Shown in pieces: positions 47,319-57,152 of a DNA stretch of 64,000 bases. Each line of letters starts with the position of its first letter. The first letter of the stretch is position 1. The DNA is taken from contig NZ_LT906483.1 in the NCBI RefSeq assembly GCF_900187065.1, positions 3,348,001 through 3,412,000 of the forward strand, written 5' to 3'. Source of the stretch: Mycolicibacterium thermoresistibile (lineage in GTDB: Bacteria; Actinomycetota; Actinomycetes; Mycobacteriales; Mycobacteriaceae). The notes beneath the pieces were generated by a model. It ran no database searches. It was not told the origin of the DNA and worked only from the letters and a program-made list of their open reading frames with translations. A program made the position numbers and the translations under genes.

Positions 47319-47419
47319 GCCGGGGGCGGATAGACCCCGCGCAGAATCCACGCGAACCAGTTGATGCCGTACTCCAACTCGTCGCTGGCGTCGTAGTCCG
47401 AATTCGGGTCCACTGACAC
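47303..47419 (-). CDS. Possible leaderless small protein (38 codons) or gene remnant
   Basis: GTG 47419 to TGA 47303. The peptide ends ELEYGINWFAWILRGVYPPP plus AYPPV and has strongly GC-biased third positions, unlike chance sequence. TAACTT lies 8 bases upstream of the GTG on the minus strand, a possible -10 box for a leaderless message. It overlaps the end of the ligase by 16 bases. It may instead be the C-terminus of a larger lost gene. No family recognised. Confidence 0.35.
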   Translation of the reverse strand: MSVDPNSDYDASDELEYGINWFAWILRGVYPPPAYPPV

Positions 47420-47488
47420 AGTGTCCCAAGTTAGGGTCGAATTGGGAAGATATTTAGCTAATTCAGGTCTGAGTCGAATCGAGGTGTG

Positions 47489-48370
47489 ATGTCGAACCGC
47501 ACGGTCCTCGCGATCGCCTTGAGTATCGCAGCAGCGCTGTCCGCCTGTTCGACGACGGCGGCTCCCGAGCGTGCGGCGGGCACGCTGCCGTCGGGCACCG
47601 CCGAGATCGCGCTCGATGGTGCGCTGGTCGACACCGTGCACACGGTGAAGTGTTCGACCACCGAGGCGGTGACGACGATCGAGGCCGGTGACGAGAACGC
47701 CGGGGCGACGATCACCGTCGACACCAGTGACAAGCCGGTGGTCCGATCCGCCGAACTGCGCGCCGTCAACGGTTTCACCGGCAGTGCCTGGGACGGGCTC
47801 GGACCCGGGACCGACCTCGAGATCACCGGTCAGACATACGTGCTTAAAGCCGTGGGCAGCCGGCCGTCATCCTGGCCGACCGTCGGAGCACCCACGGCCG
47901 GCCGGTGCTCCAGACCGCCGAAACGGATTGCCGGAGCGACCTGTTCGAGCGGTCCGAGCACCGGGTCCTCGACCGTCACCACCATCCCGTTGTGGCGCAC
48001 CTGGGGTTCGTCGAAGATCTGGCCGGGGCGCAGTTCCGGGATGGCGGCGATGTCGGCGTCGAGCAGTCGCTTGAGCCACACATCACGGGGCTGCGTCTCG
48101 AAGATCGCGGGTACTTCCTCCATCACGATCCTGCGCTCGTCGTCGGTGAGCGGCATCTGCATGTCCGAGCCGTCCTCGGCGACCTGCACCCGGTCGGCGA
48201 GCCCGAGTTCACGGATGAGCCGCCCGAAGGCGCCCACCGCGCCGGTGTGCACGCCGATGTACTCGTCGTCGGCGCAGCGGAATGACCGGGAGATCAACCG
48301 GATCCGGCCCGGCACGACCGGCGGCGCACTGTCGGCGTCGTCGGCGTCGCCCCACAGCATGCCGAGGTAG
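47489..48370 (+). CDS. LpqH-like lipoprotein with replaced C-terminal part
   Basis: ATG 47489 (or GTG 47486). Signal peptide with lipobox LSAC, lipidated Cys at residue 20. Residues 30-120 resemble the LpqH/19-kDa antigen family: IALDGALVDTVHTVKCSTTE, ATITVDTSDKPVVRSAELR, VNGFTGSAWDGLGPG and DLEITGQTYVLKA. From about 47850 the frame merely reads the opposite strand of the CoA-transferase gene, giving a Ser/Arg-rich tail to 48370, and the family's C-terminal Cys is missing. The original 3' end was probably deleted. Confidence 0.6.
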   Translation: MSNRTVLAIALSIAAALSACSTTAAPERAAGTLPSGTAEIALDGALVDTVHTVKCSTTEAVTTIEAGDENAGATITVDTSDKPVVRSAELRAVNGFTGSAWDGLGPGTDLEITGQTYVLKAVGSRPSSWPTVGAPTAGRCSRPPKRIAGATCSSGPSTGSSTVTTIPLWRTWGSSKIWPGRSSGMAAMSASSSRLSHTSRGCVSKIAGTSSITILRSSSVSGICMSEPSSATCTRSASPSSRMSRPKAPTAPVCTPMYSSSAQRNDREINRIRPGTTGGALSASSASPHSMPR

Positions 48371-48963
48371 CTCAGGGCACCGTCCACCAGCGAGGTCTGG
48401 ACGTGGCGGCCCCGGCCGTCGCGGGTCCGCCGGTACAGCGCGGCCAGCGCTCCGATGACCGCGAGATAGGCGGCGCCGATGCTGGCGAACGGCAGGCCCT
48501 CGTAGATCGGCGCGGGGCGCAGCCCGACCTGTTCGGCGGTCACGCCCACATACGAGCTCACGATCGCCTCGTGGCCCGCCACCTCCGCGAGTGTGCCGTC
48601 CTCGCCGAATCCGGTGATCGACGTGTAGACCAGCCGCGGGAACGCGGGATGCAGATCGGACCAGCCGATCCGCAGCCGCTCGGCGACACCGGGACGCCAG
48701 CTGGTCAGGAAAACATCTGCGGCGGAGAGCATCTCGAACAAGCGGGCCCGGCCGGCGTCGGCCTTGAGGTCGAGCGTGACGCTGCGCTTGCCACGGTTGA
48801 ACACCGCGTACTCGGTCTTGCGCACATCGCGCAGCGGGTCACCGCCCGGCGGTTCGACCCACCACACCTCTGCGCCGTAGTCGGCGAGCATCCCGCTGGC
48901 ACGGGGTCCGGCAAGTCCTCGTGAGCAGTCGACCACGGTGATCCCGTCGAGCGGACCAGCCAC
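47830..48963 (-). CDS. CaiB/BaiF-type class III CoA-transferase, C-terminus altered
   Basis: 377 residues from GTG 48963. PLDGITVVDCSRGLAGPRAS, YGAEVWWVEPPGGDPLRD, FNRGKRSVTLDLKADAGRA and the active-site Asp in VQTSLVDGALSYLG are class III signatures. It moves CoA between acyl groups in the cytosol. The last 15-20 residues (QDDGRLPTALSTYV) do not follow the family ending (GEHT-type) and overlap the end of the lipoprotein gene. Divergent from the aldehyde dehydrogenase; the 189 bases between lack the AT-rich operator. Confidence 0.83.
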   Translation of the reverse strand: MAGPLDGITVVDCSRGLAGPRASGMLADYGAEVWWVEPPGGDPLRDVRKTEYAVFNRGKRSVTLDLKADAGRARLFEMLSAADVFLTSWRPGVAERLRIGWSDLHPAFPRLVYTSITGFGEDGTLAEVAGHEAIVSSYVGVTAEQVGLRPAPIYEGLPFASIGAAYLAVIGALAALYRRTRDGRGRHVQTSLVDGALSYLGMLWGDADDADSAPPVVPGRIRLISRSFRCADDEYIGVHTGAVGAFGRLIRELGLADRVQVAEDGSDMQMPLTDDERRIVMEEVPAIFETQPRDVWLKRLLDADIAAIPELRPGQIFDEPQVRHNGMVVTVEDPVLGPLEQVAPAIRFGGLEHRPAVGAPTVGQDDGRLPTALSTYV

Positions 48964-49152
48964 GCTGACCTTCCCTTCGCTGTCGAAACCTCAACCACCA
49001 CAAGCGCGTGTGAGGGCCAATCTAGGAGCGCGCCACAGCCCTGAACAGGTCGCGAACGCAAACGGCGCTTTCACCTCAGGCCGTTGCCTCCGCATCGGCC
49101 GAGATCCAAAGATGGTCTGCGTCACATCCGGCGCAACAGATCGGACGGAAAC

Positions 49153-50616
49153 GTGCAACGCACACTGCCCGACAAACTCCCCGCTCCCCGCCTCGTCATC
49201 GGCGGTGGGGACGTCATCTCCACCAGCGGCGGCGTTTACGAACACCACTACGCCGCAACGGGTGGGGTCCAGGCCGAGGTCCCACTCGCGGGCCCCGCAG
49301 AGGTCGACGCCGCGGTGGCGGCCGCCCGCGCGGCCTTCCCCGCCTGGCGTGATCTGGACCTCAACCGGCGCCGCGACATCCTGCAGGAACTGGCCCGCCG
49401 GCTGGTCGCCGACGGTGAACGTCTCGGGGCCATCGCGACCCTCGAGGTCGGTACCCCCAATCTGCTGGCGAGCTCGTCGTCGGCGATGGCCGCGGACTGG
49501 TTCACCTACTACGCCGGCTGGATCGGCCGGTCCGCGGGCGAGGTGGTCCCAGTCCCGGCGGGCGGCGCGCTGGACTACGTGCTCGACGAACCCCTCGGCG
49601 TGATCGCGGCAATCATCCCGTGGAACGGCCCGCTGATCTCCATCGGCATGAAGGTCGCCCCGGCACTGGCGGCGGGCAACTGCGTGGTGCTCAAACCACC
49701 GGAGAACGCACCGTTCTCGGCGCTGCGGTTCGCCGAGCTCGCCGCCGAGGCGGGACTGCCGCCGGGTGTCCTCAACGTCATCCCCGGCGGCGCGGAGGCG
49801 GGCAGCGCACTGTGCTCGCATCCCGGCGTCGACAAGATCACGTTCACCGGTGGTGGCGAGACGGCGCGCAAGGTGTTCGCCGCTGCCGCACAGGCACTGA
49901 CCCCGGTGGTGCTCGAGCTGGGCGGGAAGTCCGCGAACATCGTGTTCCCGGACGCCGATCTGGACGCGGCCGCGACGATGGCGGTCAGCGCCGGGCTGAT
50001 GATGCTGTCCGGACAGGGCTGCATTCTGCCGACACGGCTGTTGGTGCACGACGACGTCTACGACGAGATGGTGACCCGCGTGGTGGCCGGCGCCGACGCG
50101 TTGACGGTCGGCGACCCCTGGCAGCCGACCACGATGATGGGCCCGCTGGCCACCGCGGCACAGCTCGAACGCGTCACGCGCGCAGTCGATTCCGCACTGT
50201 CCGACAAGGCGGGCAAGCTTCTGGCCGGCGGCCGCCGACCCGACGGGCTCGATGCCGGCTACTTCTACCGCCCCACCGTGTTCGGTGACGTCGACCCCGC
50301 CAGCGATCTGGCCCAGACGGAGATCTTCGGGCCGGTGCTGGCGATCCTGCGCTTCCGGTCCGAGGAGGAGGCCGTCGAACTGGCCAACAACACCCAGTAC
50401 GGGCTGGCTGCCTACATCCACACCCGCGACCTGCGCCGCGCACACGTGATGGCTGCCGCGCTGGACGCGGGTGGCGTTGCGGTCAACGGGTTTCCGATCG
50501 TGCCGAGCGCGGCACCGTTCGGCGGGGTCAAGCAGAGCGGATTCGGCCGGGAAGGCGGGATCTGGGGTCTGCGCGAGTTCCAGCGCACCAAGAACGTCTA
50601 CATCGGCCTGCAATAG
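49153..50616 (+). CDS. NAD(P)-dependent aldehyde dehydrogenase
   Basis: 487 residues from GTG 49153 (QRTLPDKLPAPRLVIGGGDV). Complete ALDH motifs: IIPWNGPLISIGMKVAPALA, KPPENAPFSAL, catalytic Glu in VVLELGGKSANIVF (about 257) and Cys in LSGQGCILPTRLLV (about 290). The C-terminus has PFGGVKQSGFGREGG. Oxidises an aldehyde to the acid for a following CoA ligase. It heads the operon ALDH, mycofactocin-type SDR, P450, a set that would take an alcohol or hydrocarbon to an acid. Confidence 0.93.
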   Translation: MQRTLPDKLPAPRLVIGGGDVISTSGGVYEHHYAATGGVQAEVPLAGPAEVDAAVAAARAAFPAWRDLDLNRRRDILQELARRLVADGERLGAIATLEVGTPNLLASSSSAMAADWFTYYAGWIGRSAGEVVPVPAGGALDYVLDEPLGVIAAIIPWNGPLISIGMKVAPALAAGNCVVLKPPENAPFSALRFAELAAEAGLPPGVLNVIPGGAEAGSALCSHPGVDKITFTGGGETARKVFAAAAQALTPVVLELGGKSANIVFPDADLDAAATMAVSAGLMMLSGQGCILPTRLLVHDDVYDEMVTRVVAGADALTVGDPWQPTTMMGPLATAAQLERVTRAVDSALSDKAGKLLAGGRRPDGLDAGYFYRPTVFGDVDPASDLAQTEIFGPVLAILRFRSEEEAVELANNTQYGLAAYIHTRDLRRAHVMAAALDAGGVAVNGFPIVPSAAPFGGVKQSGFGREGGIWGLREFQRTKNVYIGLQ

Positions 50617-52196
<1,580 letters not shown>

Positions 52197-52974
52197 CATC
52201 ATCGCGGTCGACGTGTGCCGCCAGGTCAGCGACAAGGTGCAGTACCCGTACGCTAGTCAGGAGGATCTCGACGAGACCCGCAAGCTGGTCGAGAACGCCG
52301 GCCGCCGCTGCGTGACCTACGTCGCCGACGTCCGCGACGCCGCCGCGCTCAACGAGGCCGCGGCCGCGGGCGCCCGCGAGTTCGGCCACATCGACGCGGT
52401 GCTGGCCAACGCCGGGGTGTGCACCTTCCACAAGGACGGATCGCTGACGATCACCGAGGACCTCTTCGACCTGGTCGTCGACACCAACCTCAAGGGTGTG
52501 TGGAACACGATCCAGGCGACGGCGCCGCACCTCATCGAGGCAGGCGGCGGTTCGATCGTCATCACCAGCTCGGTCGCCGGGCTGCGCGGCCAGGTGCCGT
52601 ATGCGCACTACGTCGCCTCCAAGCACGGCGCCGTCGGGCTCATGCGGGCCTTTGCGAACGAGCTCGCCCCGCACCGCATCCGGGTCAACACCATCCACCC
52701 GACCGGGGTGCTGACCGCGATGGGCAGCGACCCGAGCGCGTACGCCTGCGCCGAACCGCAGCCGCTGTTCGCTTCCGGCGCGGCGAACATGCTGCCGGAC
52801 CTCGACGCAGCGGCCGATCAGCCGTACGCACCAGTGGCGATCCTGCACCCCGAGGAGATCTCCAAGACGGTGCTGTTCCTGCTCTCCGACGATGCCCGCT
52901 ACATCACCGGTGTCACGCTGCCGGTCGACGCCGGCAACACGAACAAGCCCTGATCCCAGAGGAAGACCGCACAC

Positions 52975-54219
52975 ATGACCACGTTCGACACCCGGCCCAC
53001 CGTCGACTTCGACCACCACTCCCCAGAGTACGCGCAGAACTCCGCGGCGATCAACGCCGAGCTGCGCGCGAAATGCCCTGTCGCCCACACGGATGCACAC
53101 GGCGGCTTCTGGGTGATCAGCCGCTACGACGACGTCGTCGCCGCCGCCAAGAACGACGAGGTGTTCGCGTCCGGCTACACCGTCAACGGGGTGTCGCCGC
53201 TGGGGGTGACGATCCCACCGTCGCCGGTGCCGATGTGCCCGATCGAGATGGACCCACCGGAGTACCTGCCCTACCGCAAGCTGCTCAACCCGTTCTTCTC
53301 CCCCGGGGAGAGCAAGAAGTGGGAGCCGCGCATCGCGCACTGGGTGGACGTCTGCCTCGACCAGGTGATCGAGAAGGGCTCGTTCGACCTCGTCGACGAT
53401 CTCGCCAACCCGGTGCCGTCGCTGTTCACTTGTGAGTTCCTCGGGCTGCCGATCGAGAAGTGGAACGATTTCGCCAGCGTCCAGCACGAGATCATCTACA
53501 CCCCACCGGAGGAGCAGGAGGACATCCTGCGGCGCTACATGGAGCTCTGCGGCGAGGTCTTCCAACTCATCACCGAGCGCCGCCAGAACCCGACCGGTGA
53601 GGGACTGATCGACTTCCTGGTCACCGCCGAGATCGACGGAGAGCCGATCCCCGACGACAAGGTGTTCTCGATGGTGAACCTGGTCATCGCGGGTGGGTTC
53701 GACACCACCACCGCGGTCACCGTCAGCTCGCTGGTGTATCTGGCCGAGCATCCCGAGGACCGGCAGCGGCTGATCGACAACCCGGATCTGCTGCCGCGGG
53801 CCATCGAGGAGTTCCTGCGCGCCTTCACCCCGCAGCAGGCGCTGGCCCGCACTGTCACCAAACCCGTCACGGTGGCCGGGGTGGAGCTGCAGCCGGGGGA
53901 ACGGGTGCTGCTGAGCTGGGCCTCGGCCAACCAGGACGAGACCGCGTTCGAGCGGCCTGAGGAGATCATCCTCGATCGGTTCCCCAACCGGCACACCACG
54001 TTCGGCATCGGCATCCACCGCTGCCTGGGCTCACACGTCGCCCGCATCGAACTGGAGACGATGATCCGACGGGTCCTGGACCGGATGCCCGACTATCACG
54101 TCGACCTCGCGGCAGCGCGCCGCTACCCGAGCATCGGGATCATCAACGGCTGGATCAACGCGCCCGCGACGTTCACCCCGGGCCAGCGGCTGCGCGACGA
54201 GAAGCTGCCCGGCGCCTGA
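52975..54219 (+). CDS. Cytochrome P450 monooxygenase
   Basis: 414 residues, soluble bacterial class I type. I-helix oxygen motif VIAGGFDTTTAVTVS (near residue 240), ExxR in EEFLRAF, PERF-like region FERPEEIILDRFPNRH, and heme loop FGIGIHRCLGSHVARIE with the Cys ligand near residue 350. GAGGAAG lies 12 bases before the ATG. It needs ferredoxin and reductase, which are not in the window. Last gene after ALDH and the SDR, so it probably performs the first hydroxylation of the substrate; the IS256-family insertion upstream may reduce its expression. Confidence 0.95.
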   Translation: MTTFDTRPTVDFDHHSPEYAQNSAAINAELRAKCPVAHTDAHGGFWVISRYDDVVAAAKNDEVFASGYTVNGVSPLGVTIPPSPVPMCPIEMDPPEYLPYRKLLNPFFSPGESKKWEPRIAHWVDVCLDQVIEKGSFDLVDDLANPVPSLFTCEFLGLPIEKWNDFASVQHEIIYTPPEEQEDILRRYMELCGEVFQLITERRQNPTGEGLIDFLVTAEIDGEPIPDDKVFSMVNLVIAGGFDTTTAVTVSSLVYLAEHPEDRQRLIDNPDLLPRAIEEFLRAFTPQQALARTVTKPVTVAGVELQPGERVLLSWASANQDETAFERPEEIILDRFPNRHTTFGIGIHRCLGSHVARIELETMIRRVLDRMPDYHVDLAAARRYPSIGIINGWINAPATFTPGQRLRDEKLPGA

Positions 54220-54231
54220 CCTGGATCCACT

Positions 54232-54295
54232 GCGCCGAGTGTGAACTGGTGGCGGCGAAACCGCGATTTCCCCGCCCTGGATTCACACTCGGCGC
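54232..54295. repeat. 64-bp inverted-repeat element between convergent genes
   Basis: Perfect 14-bp arms GCGCCGAGTGTGAA (54232-54245) and its complement (54282-54295) with a 36-base centre that itself holds complementary GGCGG/CCGCC-type words. It separates the P450 and the convergent hydrolase. It resembles extragenic palindromes that I recall as frequent in mycobacterial genomes and may act as a bidirectional terminator. Confidence 0.75.
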
Positions 54296-54302
54296 GTAGA
54301 CC

Positions 54303-55184
54303 TCAGCTCGCGAACAGCTTGAGCCGCGACCGGATCCGGCGGTCCAGGAAGTCGTCGAGCACATCCTCGAACACCGCGTTGTCGTCGCCGGCCACCATGT
54401 GGTGGGCGCCCACCACGATCGCGAACTCGGCGTGCGGCACCAGCTCGATGAACCGTTTGGCATCCTCGACGCTGAGCACGTCGGACTCCCCGCCGCGCAC
54501 CAGCAGCGTCGGCAGCCGCAGATCACGGGCCGCCGCGCCCAGCCGGGCCGGATCGATCAGCGGATCGCGCTGCACCGCCTCGAACGGTTCGGCGAGGAAC
54601 TTCGGGTCCCAGTGCCAGTACCAGCGGCCGTCACGGAAGCGCAGGTTCTTCTTCAGCCCCTCGAAGTTCTTCGGCCGCGGCCGGTGCGGCACGTAGGCGG
54701 CGACGGCGTCGGCGGCCTCCTCCAGCGACCCGAAGCCCGACTCGGCGTGGGCCAGCATGAAGTCGCGGATCCGGCTGGTGCCCTTCGGCTGCAGGAACGG
54801 CGAGACGTCGACCAGCACCAGACCGAGCCCCAGATCGGGCCGGTGACCGATCGCCGCCAGCGACGACACACCACCGAGGGATGCGCCGACGTAGACCGGC
54901 TGACGGCCCAGGTACTCGGCGATCGCGATCACGTCGTGGGCGAAGGTGTCCAGCCCGTAGTAGCCGTCCGGGGACCAACCGCTGTCGCCGTGTCCGCGCA
55001 GGTCAACGGTGATCGCGTACCAGCCCTTGGCGCCGAGGTCGGTCGCCGTCGAACCCCACGAGTGCCGGGTCTGCCCGCCGCCGTGCAACAGCACCACGGG
55101 TGTGTCCGACGGATCGCCGTACGCGTCCGCGGCCAGAGTGACGTCGGTCGACGGAATCTCCAGCGTCTCGTGTCGTGGTCCCAT
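54303..55184 (-). CDS. Alpha/beta hydrolase (Ser nucleophile)
   Basis: 293 residues from ATG 55184 (GAGGAGTGAC ribosome site); the frame extends to 55250 but without support. HGGGQTRHSW oxyanion loop, VDLRGHGDSGWSPDGYYGLD, nucleophile elbow YVGASLGGVSSLAAIGH with Ser, and His in VVGAHHMVAGD. Likely an esterase, lactonase or C-C hydrolase of the pathway. Last gene of the three-gene unit ligase, small protein, hydrolase transcribed from 57073. Confidence 0.88.
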   Translation of the reverse strand: MGPRHETLEIPSTDVTLAADAYGDPSDTPVVLLHGGGQTRHSWGSTATDLGAKGWYAITVDLRGHGDSGWSPDGYYGLDTFAHDVIAIAEYLGRQPVYVGASLGGVSSLAAIGHRPDLGLGLVLVDVSPFLQPKGTSRIRDFMLAHAESGFGSLEEAADAVAAYVPHRPRPKNFEGLKKNLRFRDGRWYWHWDPKFLAEPFEAVQRDPLIDPARLGAAARDLRLPTLLVRGGESDVLSVEDAKRFIELVPHAEFAIVVGAHHMVAGDDNAVFEDVLDDFLDRRIRSRLKLFAS

Positions 55185-55242
55185 GTCACTCCTCACCCTC
55201 GTCGCCGCGGGTACACACCCCGGCCCCCATCGTGACACGGGC

Positions 55243-55545
55243 TCAGTCACTGGCGGGCAGCGGCTTGGCCTCCTTGAGTGAAAGCGGCGTTTCGCCGATG
55301 CTCAGCGTGCCGGCGCCGGCCTTGGTCACCAGGACCTCGGCGCCGCCCTCGTCGACGTAGCGCTTGCCCATCGCGCTGCCGTCGGCGAACGCCGGGTCGA
55401 GGCTCAGACCCGCGCCGGGCTCGGCGTCCAGCGTCACCATCGGGGCGCCGCCGCAGCGCAGGTCATCGAGGCTGTCGGCGGTCCGCACGACGATCACCTG
55501 GGTGTCGCAGACCTGGCTCTTGAGACGGGTGCCGTTCTTGATCAC
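55243..55545 (-). CDS. Small conserved-looking protein, function unknown
   Basis: 100 residues from GTG 55545 with AAGGAG ribosome site. IKNGTRLKSQVCDTQVIVVR, DDLRCGGAPMVTLDAEPGAG and LSIGETPLSLKEAKPLPASD. Two Cys residues (VC, RCGG) and mostly beta-type sequence; no signal or membrane helix. It sits between an acyl-CoA ligase (28 bases away) and a hydrolase (58 bases), so it probably serves the same pathway. I cannot name its function. Confidence 0.75.
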   Translation of the reverse strand: MIKNGTRLKSQVCDTQVIVVRTADSLDDLRCGGAPMVTLDAEPGAGLSLDPAFADGSAMGKRYVDEGGAEVLVTKAGAGTLSIGETPLSLKEAKPLPASD

Positions 55546-55573
55546 TGTTGTGCTCCTTAGGATTTGGCTGCTG

Positions 55574-57073
55574 TCAGTTCTGGAGGGCGCCGGCCCGCAG
55601 GTTCTCGAGGATCTCGCGGCGCAGCACCTTGCCGGTGTCGGTGGTCGGCAACCGGTCGACGATCTCGATCCGGTCCGGGGTGCGGGAGCCGCGCAATGTC
55701 TTGTGCGCGAACGCCCGCAAGTCCCCCGGTTCGACCTCGGCGCCCGGCTCGGGCACGACGACCGCGACGATGATCTGTCCCCACTGGTCGTCCTCGAGCC
55801 CGACCACGACGACGTCGTGCACCGCGGGATGCTCGATCAGCACGTCCTCGACCTCGGCGGGCGCGATGTTCTCCCCGCCGCGGATGATCGTGTCGTCGGA
55901 GCGCCCGCCGATGAACAGGTAGCCGTCCTCGTCGACCATCGCGACGTCCTTCGTCGGGAACCAGCCGTCGTCGTCGAGCACCGACCCGATCCCGGTGTAC
56001 CGGCCCGACACCTGCGGCCCGCGCACGAACAGCTCACCGGTCTCCCCCGGCCCGAGCACCTCACCGTTCTTGGAGCGGATCTGGATCTCGATGCCGGGCA
56101 CCGGCTGGCCGACCGACCCGAGCCGGCGCACCACCTTCTCGTCGTCGGACGCCAGCGCGATCCGGTGGTCCTCGGGACCCAACACCGCGATCGTCGAACT
56201 GGTCTCGGTCAGCCCGTAGGCGTTGACGAACCCGACGTCGGGCAGCAGCTCAAGAGCCTTGCGCACCAACGGAAGACCGACTTTCGAGCCGCCGTAGGCC
56301 AGGTTGCGCAACGACGGCAGCTCCCGCGGCCGGGCCTCCAGTTCGGTGACGATGCGGTCGAGCATCGTCGGCACCACCGTCGCCGTCGTCACCTTCTCGT
56401 CGGCCACCAGCCGCACCCACTCCGCAGGGTCGAACCGGCTGAGGCACACGATCTTCCGGCCCGCGTACAGGTTCGACAGCGCCGCGCCGACGCCCGCGAT
56501 GTGGTACGGCGGCACGCACACCAGCGCCGCGTCCTCGGCGTCGGCGTCGGCGAATTCGACGGTGCCGGTGACGTAGCTGGTCAGGTTGTTGTGGGTCAGT
56601 TCGACGGCCTTCGGGCGTGAGGTCGTGCCGGAGGTGAACAGCACGATCCCGACGCTGTCGGGGTCGGCGAAGCCCTCCAGGGGTTCGGCCGCGCGCGCCG
56701 CCTCAACGAACTCCGACGAGCGCATCACCTGCTTGCCGGTGCCGGCGACCGCGTCGACGTACTCGTCGTCGGCGATCACCAGTGGTGACGGCAGCCGCTC
56801 GATGAGCTGGTGCAGGCCCTCGGCGCTCAGCCGGTAGTTCAACGGCGTGAACGGCACGGTCGCGTGCGTCGACGCGAAGATCAGCAGCGGCAGCATCGCC
56901 CCGCCGAGCCCCACGTAGGCGACGTGCTGAACCCCGGAACCCGCGATGACCTGCGCGCCGCCGCCAGCCAGCCGCGCCAGCTCCGTGGTGGTCAGCCGAA
57001 CGTCACGGTCGATGACTGCCACCCGGTCAGGATCCCCCGAGACGGCCATCTCCAGCAGAAGTGCAATGCTCAA
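55574..57073 (-). CDS. Acyl-CoA ligase
   Basis: 499 residues from a TTG start at 57073 (MSIALLLEMAVSGDPDRVAV is the expected family start; the next in-frame ATG at 57049 is less likely). ANL motifs: IVLFTSGTTSRPKAVELTHN, FVNAYGLTETSSTIAVLG, GWFPTKDVAMVDEDGYLFIG, GRSDDTIIRGGENIAP and the Lys in TTDTGKVLRREIL. Activates a carboxylic acid of the pathway. First gene of its unit, just downstream of the 57098-57117 operator-like motif and divergent from the Ltp2-like gene. Confidence 0.92.
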   Translation of the reverse strand: MSIALLLEMAVSGDPDRVAVIDRDVRLTTTELARLAGGGAQVIAGSGVQHVAYVGLGGAMLPLLIFASTHATVPFTPLNYRLSAEGLHQLIERLPSPLVIADDEYVDAVAGTGKQVMRSSEFVEAARAAEPLEGFADPDSVGIVLFTSGTTSRPKAVELTHNNLTSYVTGTVEFADADAEDAALVCVPPYHIAGVGAALSNLYAGRKIVCLSRFDPAEWVRLVADEKVTTATVVPTMLDRIVTELEARPRELPSLRNLAYGGSKVGLPLVRKALELLPDVGFVNAYGLTETSSTIAVLGPEDHRIALASDDEKVVRRLGSVGQPVPGIEIQIRSKNGEVLGPGETGELFVRGPQVSGRYTGIGSVLDDDGWFPTKDVAMVDEDGYLFIGGRSDDTIIRGGENIAPAEVEDVLIEHPAVHDVVVVGLEDDQWGQIIVAVVVPEPGAEVEPGDLRAFAHKTLRGSRTPDRIEIVDRLPTTDTGKVLRREILENLRAGALQN

Positions 57074-57097
57074 CGCCCTCAGTCCTTCGCTAATCCG

Positions 57098-57117
57098 CTA
57101 TATAGTTATATTTATAG
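57098..57117. promoter_or_regulatory. AT-rich operator-like motif, copy 3
   Basis: CTATATAGTTATATTTATAG in the 79-base divergent region between the ligase (57073) and the Ltp2-like gene (57153). With one more base each side (57097-57118) the ends form a perfect GCTATA/TATAGC dyad. 15 of 20 bases agree with copy 1. Confidence 0.6.
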
Positions 57118-57152
57118 CACCCCGCTTACGAACATCCCACACGAGGAGCGCC

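Noticed and set aside
49153..50616. Calling the cluster a cholesterol side-chain locus
   Set aside because: The gene types overlap (P450, FadE, Ltp2, MaoC), but I recognise no KstR operator, ring-cleavage gene or Mce transporter here, so naming the substrate would be guesswork.
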